A stretch of 64,000 nucleotides of DNA, from assembly GCF_001522545.3 (NCBI RefSeq), contig NC_031770.1:838538-902537 (forward strand), read 5' to 3'. This DNA comes from Parus major (Eukaryota > Chordata > Aves > Passeriformes > Paridae). The translations under genes were made by a program, and so were the position numbers. This document shows, piece by piece, positions 52,531 to 63,625 of this stretch (position 1 is its first letter; every line of letters begins with the position of its first letter). The notes below the pieces were generated by a model. It made no database searches. It saw only the letters and a program-made list of their open reading frames with translations, and was not told the origin of the DNA.

Positions 52531-53839
52531 CCAGGGAAGAGCCGTTCTGCAGAGGGCTGGAAAAGCTCCGTGATGGCAGCAGCTCCAAACCTCTCTCCCC
52601 CCACCTCGCTCCGATTTTTTTTCTTTTTTTTTTTTTAATTTTTTTTCCCCCTCTCCGAGGAAACAGTGCCCAAATCAACACCCGCCCCAGGAACGGTTTT
52701 CCGCAGATCGGACGGCACTCGCCGCTGGAAAAACTTCCAATCAGCTGCATTCCCGAGCTGGGCTTATTTTTCACAGTTTTCTGAGTGCGTTTTGTTTTGG
52801 TGCCAGAGTAAAGAGCTGCAGGGACAGGCTCCAGCCCGAGCTGCTGCAGCAGCATCCTCGCCGGGTTTTGGGACGGAGAGCAGGGTTTCGGAGCTTGGAT
52901 TTGGGGAAGGAGAGCATCCTCCACTCGGGAAAGGACAGTTTGTTATCCCTCTCCGTCCCAAAACTGGGATACGGAGCTGAGATTGGGAGGGAAACCGCCC
53001 TCTCCCCCAGAAAGCTGCCTCCGGCTGTCCTGCGGCTCCGGCTGTTTTGCAGCTTCCCAATCCCTTTTCCAGAGGGTGGAACAACCTTAACCAGAGCTTT
53101 TTAAAGCTCTCCCACCTTTGCCTCTCTCTTCCTCCGGCTTGGTGTCCCGGCGGCGGCAGAACAAGACGGCTACAGAGGCCGCTGGAAGCTGGAATACACT
53201 GGGAGGCTTTTTTTTTTTTTCCTTTTTTTTTTTTTCCCTTGGAAAATATTTCCCTGCCGCAGGCTGCGGTGACAGCAAACATTCCTGCCGGGGCTGGCGC
53301 GGGGAGGCATCACCCCGCGGGATGGGGCTCCCGGGGCGGCTCCCGCCCTCCCCAGCCCAGGGTGCCATCCCCTTCCCCGGGGATCCGCACAAAGGCTTTT
53401 TGTGCCTCGGGCTTGTTTTTCCAGGGGGGGAAAAGAGGAGCTGGCCCGGCCCCCCGGGAATATCCAGGGGAGCCCTGGCCGCTCGGTGTGCCCTCGGCTC
53501 AGCGGGAAAAAGGGAGGATTGTTAAAATAAAACACAGCTCGGATCCGGAGCGGGGCAGGCAGGGCGGCGGTCGTGAATCAACAGAGCTGCTGCTATTTCC
53601 AGCTTTTTTTGGGAGCAGGGATAGAGCCCCCCCCCCTTCTCCGGGCCAGGTGTGCGCCGAGGGATTTTGGGAGCCGCCGCGGGAATGGTGGCACGTGGCA
53701 CACACGTGGGTCCGGTCCTTCCGTGAGCTTCCACGGGCAATTCCAGCCCTGTGGGAGAAAAGCCAAGGGGCAGAGCGCCCCGGGATATCCGTAAGGTTGG
53801 AATTTCTAAATTTTTAAATTTTTTTTTATGAATTTCATG
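52531..53839. other. Non-coding interval with T-rich runs
   Basis: No exon recognised. T runs occur at about 52615-52648 and 53210-53236, and an A/T patch at about 53808-53830. Frames up to 256 codons lack domains. Confidence 0.45.
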
Positions 53840-54080
53840 GAATTCCACGGTGGATTGGAAGGGAGCTTAAAGCTCATCCCGTCCCATCCATGGGAAGGAC
53901 ATGGAACACCTTCCACCATCCCAGCTCCTTCCATCCTGGCCTCGGAGCCTCCCAGGGATAGGGCAGCCCCAGCTCCTCTGGGAAATCTGTTCCAGGGCCT
54001 CATCACCCTCCCAGGGAAGGATTTTTTCCCCCTCATATCCAACCCGGATCCACCCTTCTCCAGCTTCTCCCCCTTCTCCT
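53840..54080 (-). mobile_element. CR1-type LINE 3' fragment (minus), well preserved
   Basis: Reverse complement of the canonical CR1 tail in full order: 'GGATTGGAAGGGAGCTTAAA' with 'GCTCATC', 'CATGGGAAGGACATGGAACA' with 'CCTTCCACCA', 'CCCAGGGATAGGGCAGCCCC', 'CTCTGGGAAATCTGTTCCAG' with 'GGCCTCATCACCCT', and an AAGGATTTTTT stretch. Confidence 0.93.
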
Positions 54081-54639
54081 CTCGCTCCTCGCCAAAACTC
54101 CGAAATGGTCATGGAGAGGAGATGTCCCCAAATCCCAGGAGCTCTGCCGGTACCGATCCAGCGGGCCCACAGCCGGAGCTCCCGGTTTTCCTTCTCCTTT
54201 ACAGCCGGGAAAAGCCATTCCCTGGGGCCATGCGGTGACTCCAGTCCCACCCAGCCCTCATCCCATCGGGAAGAGGCGAGGGCTCCGCTTATCTGCAGGA
54301 GCAGCCTCCCTGTCTCCATTCCCAACCTTTCCAGCCCCATTTTCCAGCTGATTCAATCTCTGCCGAGGAGCCAGAGCTCCCCACCGGGAATGTAAATCCA
54401 CTCTGGAGAGGAGCCGGGAGCCCTGCGCGGCTCATCAGCCCCGGCTCCACCTGGGAATGCCGCGGCCGCTCCTTATCTCCAGAGATAGCGCTGGGGATGT
54501 GCCGGGAGTGTCCTCATCCACCGGGATTCACCTGATGGAGCGCCGGGATTCTGCTTTATCCTGTGGCCTTTATCCCGGCTCTCACTGGGAGGGTGCAGGC
54601 ACATCCCAGCTTCCAGGGCCAGGGGGCCAGAGCATCCCC
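54081..54639. other. Non-coding interval, nothing recognised
   Basis: Unique GC-moderate sequence. It continues briefly with CR1-like pyrimidine-rich words but cannot be assigned. Confidence 0.5.
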
Positions 54640-54902
54640 ATTCCCGCAGCGAGCATCCCAATTTCCCCAGGGAACATCCCAATTCCCACAGCGAGCATCC
54701 CAGTTTCCCAAGTAAGCATCCCAATTTCACCACGGAATACCCCGATTTCCCCAGGGAGCATCCCAATTCCCATAGAAAACATCCCAGTTTCCCAAGTGAG
54801 CATCCCGATTTCCCCACGGAATACCCCGATTTCCCCAGGGAGCATCCCAATTCCCATAGAAAACATCCCAGTTTCCCCAGTGAGTATCCCAACTTTCACT
54901 GG
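54640..54902 (+). repeat. 24-bp minisatellite in a higher-order repeat
   Basis: About 11 units 'GAGCATCCCAATTTCCCCAG' plus 'GGA' or similar. A roughly 96-bp block (4 units) is duplicated nearly perfectly at about 54715-54890, including the odd unit with ACGGAATACCCCGATTT. Confidence 0.94.
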
Positions 54903-56479
54903 AGCACACAACTTTCACTCCCGCCCCTCTTCCCCCTCGGCTTCCATCACAAAAGAGCCCCTAACAGGATAACATTCCCAATCCACAGGCACCATCCCCG
55001 CCCCCTGGGGCATCCCTGCATCCCGAACTTCCACCCCGCTCCCCCCTCCTTTTAGGCTCGGCGCGGTGGGGGGGTTGTTTCCCACCGCTTTTCCCAGCTG
55101 CCTGGGAAATCGGGATGCGGCCGTGACCCCCCCGCGCGCCAATCCCGATCCCTGCTCCCATTAACACCTCATCAGCTCCCGGGGATCCCGGCAAACACCG
55201 GCCGCTGTCCGAGGAAATCCGCGGGCCTTGTGATGCAGGGCCCCCGGGGCGGGGGGAGGATGAGGAGCGGGAGATTTCCTGGCGCTCGGATGCGCAGCTG
55301 CTCCCGAGGCCGGCAAACAGCACCTGGGAGCGCGGGGAAGGCAGGATGTGGATTCAGGAAGCATCCCTGCATCCCGCTGCTCCATGGAGATGCTAACGGG
55401 CTCCCCATTATCCCGGCTTCCCCGGGATTTGGGATTGGGAGCGGCGCGGGGGGCTCGGCCGGCGGCCGGCCTTGGGAAGGGAGGGCAGGAGAGATCCAGG
55501 ATTTATTCCTGCGGTCGGGAGCAGGCGCTGACAAACGGCCGCCGCTCCTTTGTTGGGAATGCTGGGAGATAAAGCAGCCTGGCAGCTCCCGGGAGGTCAG
55601 GGCTGGGAATTCAGCACGCTCATCCATCCTTCCTCACCGGGAATGGCACAACATTCCCGAGGAAACATCGGCTGGAGCAGCGGGAATGGGGAGAGGCGGC
55701 CCCAGACGCATCCCGAAGGATTCCATGGCTCCCATCCGCTCCCGCTTCCCTGCCCCGTCACCTGTGGGGCCTCCCAGAAAATCCTGATCCGCAGGGACCC
55801 GCTCCTGGACAGCCCAGAATTCCACCCTCTGCCTGGAGGCCTTTTCCAAACATTCCCGAACAGGATTTACCTGTGGGAAAAAGCCCCCCAAAAATGGGAT
55901 TTTGGGCAGGGAATGTCGGTGCCAAGGGCGTGTCCATGGAGCGTGGGACACACTTCCCATGCCGAGCTCCAGAAAATCCCCATGGAATTTCATATCCCGC
56001 TGTGCCCGAGCCCGTCCTGAATGGAAAACTTTGGGAAAGGGGAATCAAAGCTCAGGCTGGCCAGAGTGGGATGCTCAGAGTCCCTCAGGATCGGTCCCCG
56101 ATGGAGCTCGGGATGGGAGCCAGTGGCATAATTCCCATCCTTCCTATCATTCCCATCATTTCTATCATTCCCATCATTCCCATCCTTCCCTAGGGATGTG
56201 GGTATTGCTGGCTCCCCCTCGGGCTTTATCCAGAGGGAGACATGGAATCTCCAAAGGGAAAATCAATCCATTGGGAAGCAAATTGGGAGCAATCCCAGTT
56301 ATCTCCCAGCGGGCTCCGGCTGATTGATGAAATCAGGGATAATCCCACACTCTGGGCGGATAACGCTTTCCCAATCCCTCAGAACCAGCTCCCACTGCTG
56401 GATGCTCCAGGCTGGAATTTCAGCCAAACTCGTTCCAAGAGCAGGTGGATTTTGGGAAGAGCCAGGGGGAGCTCGGTGG
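54903..56479. other. Non-coding interval with scattered FOX/SOX words
   Basis: No exon recognised. About 55140-55220 and 55500-55560 are CpG-rich and contain 'CGGCAAACACCGG' and 'CTGACAAACGGC' (forkhead-like) and 'CCTTTGTTGG' (SOX-like), too sparse for a call. A CATT/CCAT microrepeat lies at about 56130-56190. Confidence 0.4.
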
Positions 56480-56738
56480 ATCCCATGGGGAGGCAGGGAT
56501 GGGAGTCCTGGGATGGGAATGATGGGATGGGAACACGTCAGGGATGGGAATCCTGGGATGGGAATACAGCAGGGATGGGAATGCTGGGATGGGAACACGT
56601 CAGGGATGGGAATCCTGGGATGGGAATACAGCAGGGATGGGAATGCTGGGATGGGAACACGTCAGGGGTGGGAATGCTGGGATGGGAACACATCAGGGAT
56701 GGGAATGCTGGGATGGGAACACGGCAGGGGTAGGAACA
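56480..56738 (+). repeat. 31-bp minisatellite, GGGATGGGAATGCTGGGATG unit
   Basis: About eight units alternate 'GAACACGTCA' and 'GAATACAGCA' inserts, so the true period is about 62 bp with two unit types. Copies are highly similar, implying recent homogenisation. Confidence 0.95.
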
Positions 56739-57464
56739 CTGTCGGGATCAGCCCCATCCCTCCCTGCTCCCAGAAGGAATTGTGTCATTCCAGGTGCTGA
56801 CGTCAGCAGGGAGCTCTGCCCTGCGGCTCCAAGGACAAGGCAGATCCCAAGGCGCATCCCAAGGGTTTCCCACCCTATCCCAGCCTCCTCCTGCCGCCTT
56901 TCCCCACGGGAAGAGCAGCTCCAGGCTTGGAAAACCCAAATTCCATCCATCCCAAATCCTCGGGGATTCCCCGGCACGGATGAGCGGAGCCCAGACTCCA
57001 GCTCAAGCTGGGCCCTTCCCTAAGGATCGTTTGCCAGGAGCTTCCCAGGTTTCCATTTCAAATATCCAGGAATATTCCCCAGCCCCAGGATCCAATGTTT
57101 CAGGAATAAACGGAAGCAAAGCATCACTTTTTGAAGGAAAACCGCAGAATCCCAGCGCAGAGACAGCCGGGAATGTCCACCCATTCCCCCAGCACATTCC
57201 CAAGCTTTACATCCCTCCGGGAACTGGGATACCTGGGTGGCTCTGCCAGCACTTCCCAACCTTTTCCACGAGGAATTTTCCCCTAAAATCCATGGAAAAG
57301 AGAAGGGTGTGCCCCTCCCCTCCCTTAGACGTGGCCACACCTCCCCCACCACCCCCAGTTTCGCTTGCCAAGGATTCATCCCAGAAAAAGAGAATCGTTC
57401 CCTTCCCAGCATTCCCGTTATCCCAGAATTCCGGGGCCGCCTGGGCAGGCAGGAGCCGCCACCG
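56739..57464. other. Non-coding interval, nothing recognised
   Basis: Unique GC-moderate sequence with no domain-bearing frame, RNA gene or transposon recognised. Confidence 0.5.
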
Positions 57465-57672
57465 GCCGTGTTTGACTGAAATAATTTTATTTGAACACAA
57501 TTCCCTGTTTCAACACTTTTAAGGAGCAGGGGGTTATTTAAGATGGATTCAGTTTTAATCAGTTTAATGGGATTTTCTGGCTTTTCATGGAAGCGCTTCC
57601 AAATGGTCCTGATTAACTTTTCCGAATCAATACGCTTAAGGGCAAAGCATACAATTATCCCGGCAAATGAGC
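57465..57672. promoter_or_regulatory. Candidate upstream enhancer, AT-rich island
   Basis: A sharply AT-richer non-repetitive block about 11.6 kb upstream of the FOXA2 promoter. Seen: 'GAAATAATTTTATTTGAACA', 'GGTTATTTAAGATGG', 'AGTTTTAATCAGTTTAATGG', 'CTGATTAACTTTTCC', AATCAATACG (near 57625, ONECUT-like) and 'CAATTATCC'. A mouse Foxa2 node/notochord enhancer lies roughly 14-15 kb upstream, so position is suggestive, but I cannot claim homology. Confidence 0.4.
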
Positions 57673-57711
57673 TCCATGCCGGAGCTCCGCCCCAGATCCG
57701 GCCCTGGATCC

Positions 57712-58005
57712 TCTTTCCCAGCTCATATTCCATGAGGAAAATGGGTGATGCCCCATGGATCCCTTTCCCAACTCATATTCCATATGGAAAAGGGGCAGCA
57801 CCCCATGGATCTCTTTCCCAACTTGTATTCCATGAGGAAAAGCAACAGTGCCCAATGGATCCGTATCCCAATTCATATTCCCTGAGGAAAAGGGAGGATC
57901 AGCCCCATGGATCCCTCTCCCAGCTCGTATTCCATGAGGAAAATGGAGGATCAGCCCCAGCTCCTCTTTCCCAGCCCACATTCCCTGAGGAAAAGGAGCA
58001 CCACA
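57712..58005 (+). repeat. Minisatellite, about 60-bp unit
   Basis: Five to six units share 'CCCATGGATCCCTTTCCCA', 'CTCATATTCCATGAGGAAAA' and a short variable tail. Long frames on both strands are repeat artefacts. Confidence 0.93.
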
Positions 58006-58519
58006 AGCCCTGGAATTCCAGAGGAAAACCTCTGGCTCCTGCCTTGCCTTCCCCACCCCAGTTTTTAACTCCAACACGTTCAAATCCCCCAAAGTGCCCA
58101 AATTCCTGGAAAAGCTGGGTTGGGATCGGCGCTGGCACTGGGATAACCTCAAACGGGATCGCGTATTCCCGTTATCCCAACCCAACGTGGGACCGCATCC
58201 GCCTCCCATCCGTGCACGGATCCCATCCTGCTTCCCATTTATTCCTGCAGGATCCAGCATCCCCGGCTTTTGGCAAGGCACAGCATTTTTCCCAACTTCC
58301 TGAGGTGCAGGATTCTTTGGGAAATGTCAGAGTTCCCGGCGGATTAAGCGGGAGCCGGAGCAAACAGGAATGACATTATTGTAATTCCTGCTGTGTAATT
58401 CCTCCTTTTCCTGCAGTATCACAGCTCCCATCCCCAAATCCCACTCTGTGCAACGTCCTTCCCATTCCCTGCTCCCAGGTTTTGATTTAGTCATCCCATG
58501 GATAAAAGCAAAGAGGAGA
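58006..58519. other. Non-coding interval, nothing recognised
   Basis: Unique sequence; no gene recognised. Confidence 0.5.
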
Positions 58520-58652
58520 AAAAGAGGATTTCCTTCCTTTTCCTTCCTTTTCCTTCCTTTTCCTTCATTTTCCTTCCTTTTCCTTCCTTTTCCTTCCTTT
58601 TCCTTCCTTTTCCCTCCTTTTCCTTCCTTTTCCTTCCTTTTCCCCTCCTTTC
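58520..58652 (+). repeat. Decanucleotide satellite (TTCCTTTTCC)n
   Basis: About twelve units of TTCCTTTTCC with rare A or C variants, polypyrimidine on the plus strand. Confidence 0.97.
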
Positions 58653-60618
58653 TCCTTTCCTTTCTTCCTTGAATTCAGGTGAACTCACACCCCATTGAAA
58701 TTCCAGGTTTTTTTAAGTATCTTTTTGGGGAAGCATTCCCAAATTTCCCCAGCATCTCCTGCATTATCACAGGACTCCGCAGCAGCAATTCCCAGCTCAT
58801 TCCCAGCCGTGGGATACAACGAATGTGGAATTGATATCCACATGGAAAAGTCAGGCCCCTGGGCATAGCCAGGATCATCCAATCCCTAAAATCCAGCTGC
58901 TCCGGGAGCAGGGAACAACCCCTGCCAGGAAAACGTGGATTCGCTGCTTTTTTTTTTGAATTCTGGCTCCTTCCAGGACATTCCCAGCTTCCCTTTGGGG
59001 TTTATCCCTCTCCTTGCCCCACCCGCTGCTCCGATCCCCGAAACCAGCAGCAAATCCACCTTTTCCTGCTTTTTCAGTGGGATCCCAGCGGATTCCACAG
59101 GGATGGGATCCGTCCCTCACCTTCCCTCTTCCCACCGGGATCCCGTTCGGGCCTTGCAGGAAGCGCAGCCCGGGGAATCCAGAACCTCGGGAATCGCCGC
59201 CCTTCCCGAGCCTCCGGGGGAGGATGAGCACGGGGATCCGGGAGGGAAACACTGAATCCCATGGGATTTCCAACTGGAGGGATTCTGGGAAGGGATTGGG
59301 AGCGCCGGGACATTCCCTTGGGAATGTCGCTCCAGCCCCGTTTGCAGCAGGGAATTCTTTCCCACCCCGCCGGTGCAGGGGCAAAGCCGAGCGGGAAAAG
59401 CCGGATTTAAGGGAAAACCACTCCTGGAAAAGCGGGAAAACCGTGGAAGGAGACACCTAGGAGCTGCTGCCGGGAAGAGGAATCGATTTTCCACGTTTTC
59501 CAGAGGTTTTCCCAGCTGTTTGCAAACGGGTTTGAAGCGGCCGCGGTGCCAGGATTTGGGAAGAGCGGGGTGGGGGAATTTCCTCATGGGACGGGAATCT
59601 GGGATTCCCAGGAAAAGCCTCTCCTCCCCTCGGGAGCGATGCAGCTGCGGGAACGGCTGGAAAAGGGGACAATCCATGGATTTGAGCGGGAAAAGAAATC
59701 CAGACCCGAACGAAAAGAGGGAGCAGCTTCCCAGTGAGGTATCCAAGATTTCCAGGTGTTCCAGCCCATCCATCCCAGTATCCCCATCCCGACTCTGGGA
59801 GCACGGGAAACTTCCCGGCTCCCTGATTTCCTCCCTCTGGAGCTGCTCCAGCTTTTCTATTTCTGGACTCCATTCATCCCCGGCCGTCTTTCCATAAAAA
59901 TTCCCGGTGCCTCCGTCCTGGCAGCCGGGAAAACCTCCAGGAGCCCATAGGAAGCGGCAAAGCCTCCGGATCCAGAGCTCCAAAATTATTATGGAATGAG
60001 GGAGCGGGGAGGTGATGTCAGCCTGGATTTCAGGTGGATAATGCATCCCTCTGTCCCGGCTCCCTCCTGCTCTTCCCGAAAATTCACCACAACCACGGAG
60101 TGAGAAACTTGGGAATATTCAGGGATTTCACAGGGAGCTGCTGCTGCCTTCCCTCTATTCTGTATTCCCGGGTTTTTCCCTTTCCAGTGGTTTTGGGATA
60201 CAGAGCTCCCGGCAAGGAGAACCACACGTTATTCCCAGCCCAGATTCCCACGGAATTTGCTTCCCAGCACTCCTTCGGTGTTTCCAAGTGGGAAATCCAA
60301 GCTCATCTGTGGCCATTGTATCCAGTGGGATTCAGGAGAATTCCAGGTGCCATTTCCATGTCCATCAGCATTTCCCACCCCACCAAACCAGGGGGAATTT
60401 TTCCAGCAGATTTATGGAAAAGAGCCACAGGGAATTGCCCCATGGTCCCCAAATTCCTCGGGAGCTGAGTAGGCTGGGAGCAGGCTGGAGGATAATTCAT
60501 GGAATGGGAAGAGCCACCGGAGCTTCCCCGCATTCCTTGGCCATGGCCCCATCCCAAAGCAGGGCTGGATCCACTCCTCATCCTGGCCCACATTCCCGGG
60601 ATCCCCCAGCTCCGGGAC
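58653..60618. other. Non-coding interval, nothing recognised
   Basis: Several frames of 140-310 codons on both strands without a domain. No transposon or RNA gene recognised. Confidence 0.45.
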
Positions 60619-60794
60619 NNNNNNNNNNNNNNNNNNNNNNNNNNNNNNNNNNNNNNNNNNNNNNNNNNNNNNNNNNNNNNNNNNNNNNNNNNNNNNNNNN
60701 NNNNNNNNNNNNNNNNNNNNNNNNNNNNNNNNNNNNNNNNNNNNNNNNNNNNNNNNNNNNNNNNNNNNNNNNNNNNNNNNNNNNNNNNNNNNNN
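60619..60794. other. Assembly gap
   Basis: A run of N whose right edge is inside a satellite. Confidence 0.99.
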
Positions 60795-60905
60795 ATCCCA
60801 ATCCCCATTCCCACATCCCAATCCCCATCCCCACATCCCAATCCCCATTCCCACATCCCAATCCCCATCCCAATCCCCCATCCCCACATCCCGGTCCCCA
60901 TCCCA
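60795..60905 (+). repeat. Satellite, ATCCCCATTCCCACATCCCA unit
   Basis: A 20-bp unit repeated about five times, with a 6-10 bp internal period, starting at the gap. The gap is probably more array. Confidence 0.94.
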
Positions 60906-63317
60906 GCAGGAATTCTTTGCAGGAGCAGACACAGGAGCATTGAGCGGGGCCTGGAATGCGGCGGCGGCTGCCAGAGCCCAGGAGCTCCCGGGAAAAGCGC
61001 CAGGCCGGGAATAAGGAGCTGCAGTGTGGATCCCAGACTGGATAAACACATCCCAGCTCCCGGCTGGCATCGGGAATGAGGCCCTGACCTCCGGCTCCAC
61101 TTCCCGCCGGGATAACACCGCCTGCTCTCCCACCGGGAAAGGGAAACCGAGGCTTTTCCACGTTTTCCGCAGAGAAAACAACAGGGAAACACCCCAGGGA
61201 GCAGCCACGGATCCACGGAAGTGACACCCGGCATCCAAACACCATCCAAATTCCGGGCTTTCCGAATTTTTGGGTGGATATTCACTTTATAAACTCCCAA
61301 AACGGATAAATCCCTTTTGTTGTTGTTGTTGGGGTTTTTCCCCCTCATCATTCATCCCGGGATCCTCCCAAAAGATTTCTCCAATATATTCACTGGAGAA
61401 ATTTTTGGGAATTCCTTTACATCCCAAAAAAATTTCCTGATTCTTTTCCCTCCCAAGCCCGGGGAGGAGCAGAAAGCTCCGAGTTAAGAGGGGGGAAAGC
61501 CCGGGAAGTTTTAAGTTTTGTTTCCCGGAAGACGAGGTCAGCTTTTGGCTGTTCCCGATCCAGCTTTTCCCAGAATTCCCGAAAATAAAAGGGGTTTAAA
61601 GAGGGGAAAAAAAAAAAATAAAAAAAATTCAAAATTGGCTTTTCTGGAATTTGGGAAGAATCCTATTCCCACAGTTCCTGTCTTTCCTGGGAATGCCTTG
61701 GAGATTTTAATCGGCGTTTAAAAAAATATTCCGAAGTGTATTTCCAAGCATCCCAAATCCCAGGATTTGGCGGCTCCCAGGAGAGGGCAGCAAATCCCCA
61801 CATTTCGGGCTTTCCTCGGGAAAATCGGGAAGGAGCGGGAAGGGCGGGGGGAGGCGGGGAAATTTGGGAGCAGCCCATGGAAGTGGGGCTGGAACACCGT
61901 GTCCTTCAGGATCCCTTCCAAATATTCCGGGATTGTGCGGAATTCCTGGATCCCGAATTGCTGGGAAGATGCGAGGGGTGGAAAAGGGATTCCATAGGGG
62001 ATTTAACTGGAAAAGGGGAGCGGGACCCTTTTAACGGGAATTCCTCCAGGAAAATCCCACCCCGCTCAGGGGTTCATCAATTCCCAGCATCCACAGGCTC
62101 CTCGCCACTTTTCCCGCTTTTCCCAAGTCCTCGGTGTGGATTTGGGATCCAGCCCCGGCGGGGGAGCGGGACAGGGATCCCTGGACAGGGAAAATGGGAA
62201 TGAAGAGGAAAATTAACTGGATTCCAGGATAAGGAGAGAGCAGAACGATTCCCTTGGACACCGGGAAAACCACATCCCACTAAATCCCAGGATGCTTTCC
62301 TTGGAATTCCTTGGCTTAGAGGCTCCCTACAAACCCCGGGTCTTAAAACCCCAGAACTGCTGATCCCAAGATCCACAGATTCCTTGGGATGCGCCCAGCA
62401 AATCCCGCTTTTCCCTCGGCATCAGAGCAGGCTCCGAGATCCGGGATCAGGGGCGGTTCCTGAGGGTGGGATTGAGGAGAATCCCAGGATTTTTAGGGGT
62501 TGGGCTCTACTGGGGATATCCCAGGATTTCACGGATGCTCCTGGAACGGGAAGAAAGCCGAAGCTTCCTGATCAGAGCATCCTTATCCCACGGCGAGGCT
62601 CCAAAACACCTGGAATTGTCCCCCTGGAGCCAAGGTTATTCCCGCTCCTCCCGAGCCAGAGTTTTCCATGGAATTCTGGGATCAAATCCACGGTGGAGTT
62701 TCCTCCTTGGCAGCAAAGGGGCCTGCAAAGGTTTCCTGTTGCTCCGGGAGGTGCAGGGGCCCATGGAAGCTGCGGCCGCTTCCATTGTTTAATTCCATGT
62801 TTTCCGGTCTCCGGCTGTGCCGGGAACGCCCGGAGCTCCTGGGCTGGCACCCGGGGATTTCTGTAACAGCACAGCGGGATCCCGCTCTCCTCCGTCCCCC
62901 TGGAACACCCCATGGAATCGGGGGGGATGGGGTGCCAGCATTCCCCGGATATTGCCAGCGGGATCAGCGCCAGCTGCACCATTAACCACGGCCGTGGATT
63001 TCAGCAGCCAGGAGAAAATCCACCTGTTTTCCCAGGATTTCCAAGCCCGTTCCCAGGAGTATCAGATGGATCTTTATCCCTATTCTCATCCCGGCAGTGG
63101 GGCCACAAATGGGCTCCTTCAGCCGGCTCCAAATTCCCAGAAATTCCCGGTGCTGGGATTTGGGGATGTCTGAGGCAATGAGCTCCACCACTTCCCGGCC
63201 AGGGTTGGGATAAACGGGATAAGGAGCAGCTGAGGGAGAAGGGAATGTTGGAAAAAAGGAGGATCGGGGGGGGGAATCTCGTTCCCTACAGCTCTGTGAG
63301 GGGAATTAGATGGGAAT
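60906..63317. other. Non-coding interval, nothing recognised
   Basis: No exon or RNA gene. About 61255-61420 is AT-richer with a (GTT)n run near 61318-61330. An A-rich tract lies at about 61606-61630. Otherwise it has the usual ATTCC/GGGAA vocabulary. Confidence 0.45.
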
Positions 63318-63625
63318 TGGGCTCTGCTCCCAGGGAATAAAAGTCGGGATGAGAGGGAAGGGCCTCAGGGGAGGCTGAGGTTGGATATCAGGAACATTCC
63401 TCTCCCGGGGCAGTGGTGGACTCCTGATTCCAGGAGGGATTTAAATCCATGTGGATGAGGCACTGGGGGGACCTGGATCAGTGCTGGATTCACCATCGGA
63501 TTCCGTGATTTTAGAGGGCTTTTCCAACCTCGGGGGGCTCCCTCATTCCTACTGCCGTTTGGTTCCACCATTCCGTGATTCCATGATCCTGTGATCCCAC
63601 AATTCCATGATTCCATGGCCTGGGC
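63318..63625 (+). mobile_element. CR1-type LINE 3' end with terminal repeats (plus)
   Basis: The clearest retrotransposon in the window. It reads in CR1 order: 'GCTCTGCTCCCAGGGAATAA', 'GGGCCTCAGGGGAGGCTGAG', 'GTTGGATATCAGGAACATTC', 'TGGATGAGGCACTGGGG', 'GAGGGCTTTTCCAACCTC', then a degenerate 8-bp series (ATTCCGTG, ATTCCATG, ATCCTGTG, ATTCCATG) near 63569-63620. That terminal octamer is diagnostic of avian CR1. An unrelated insert of about 40 bp lies between the last internal block and the octamers. Confidence 0.95.
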
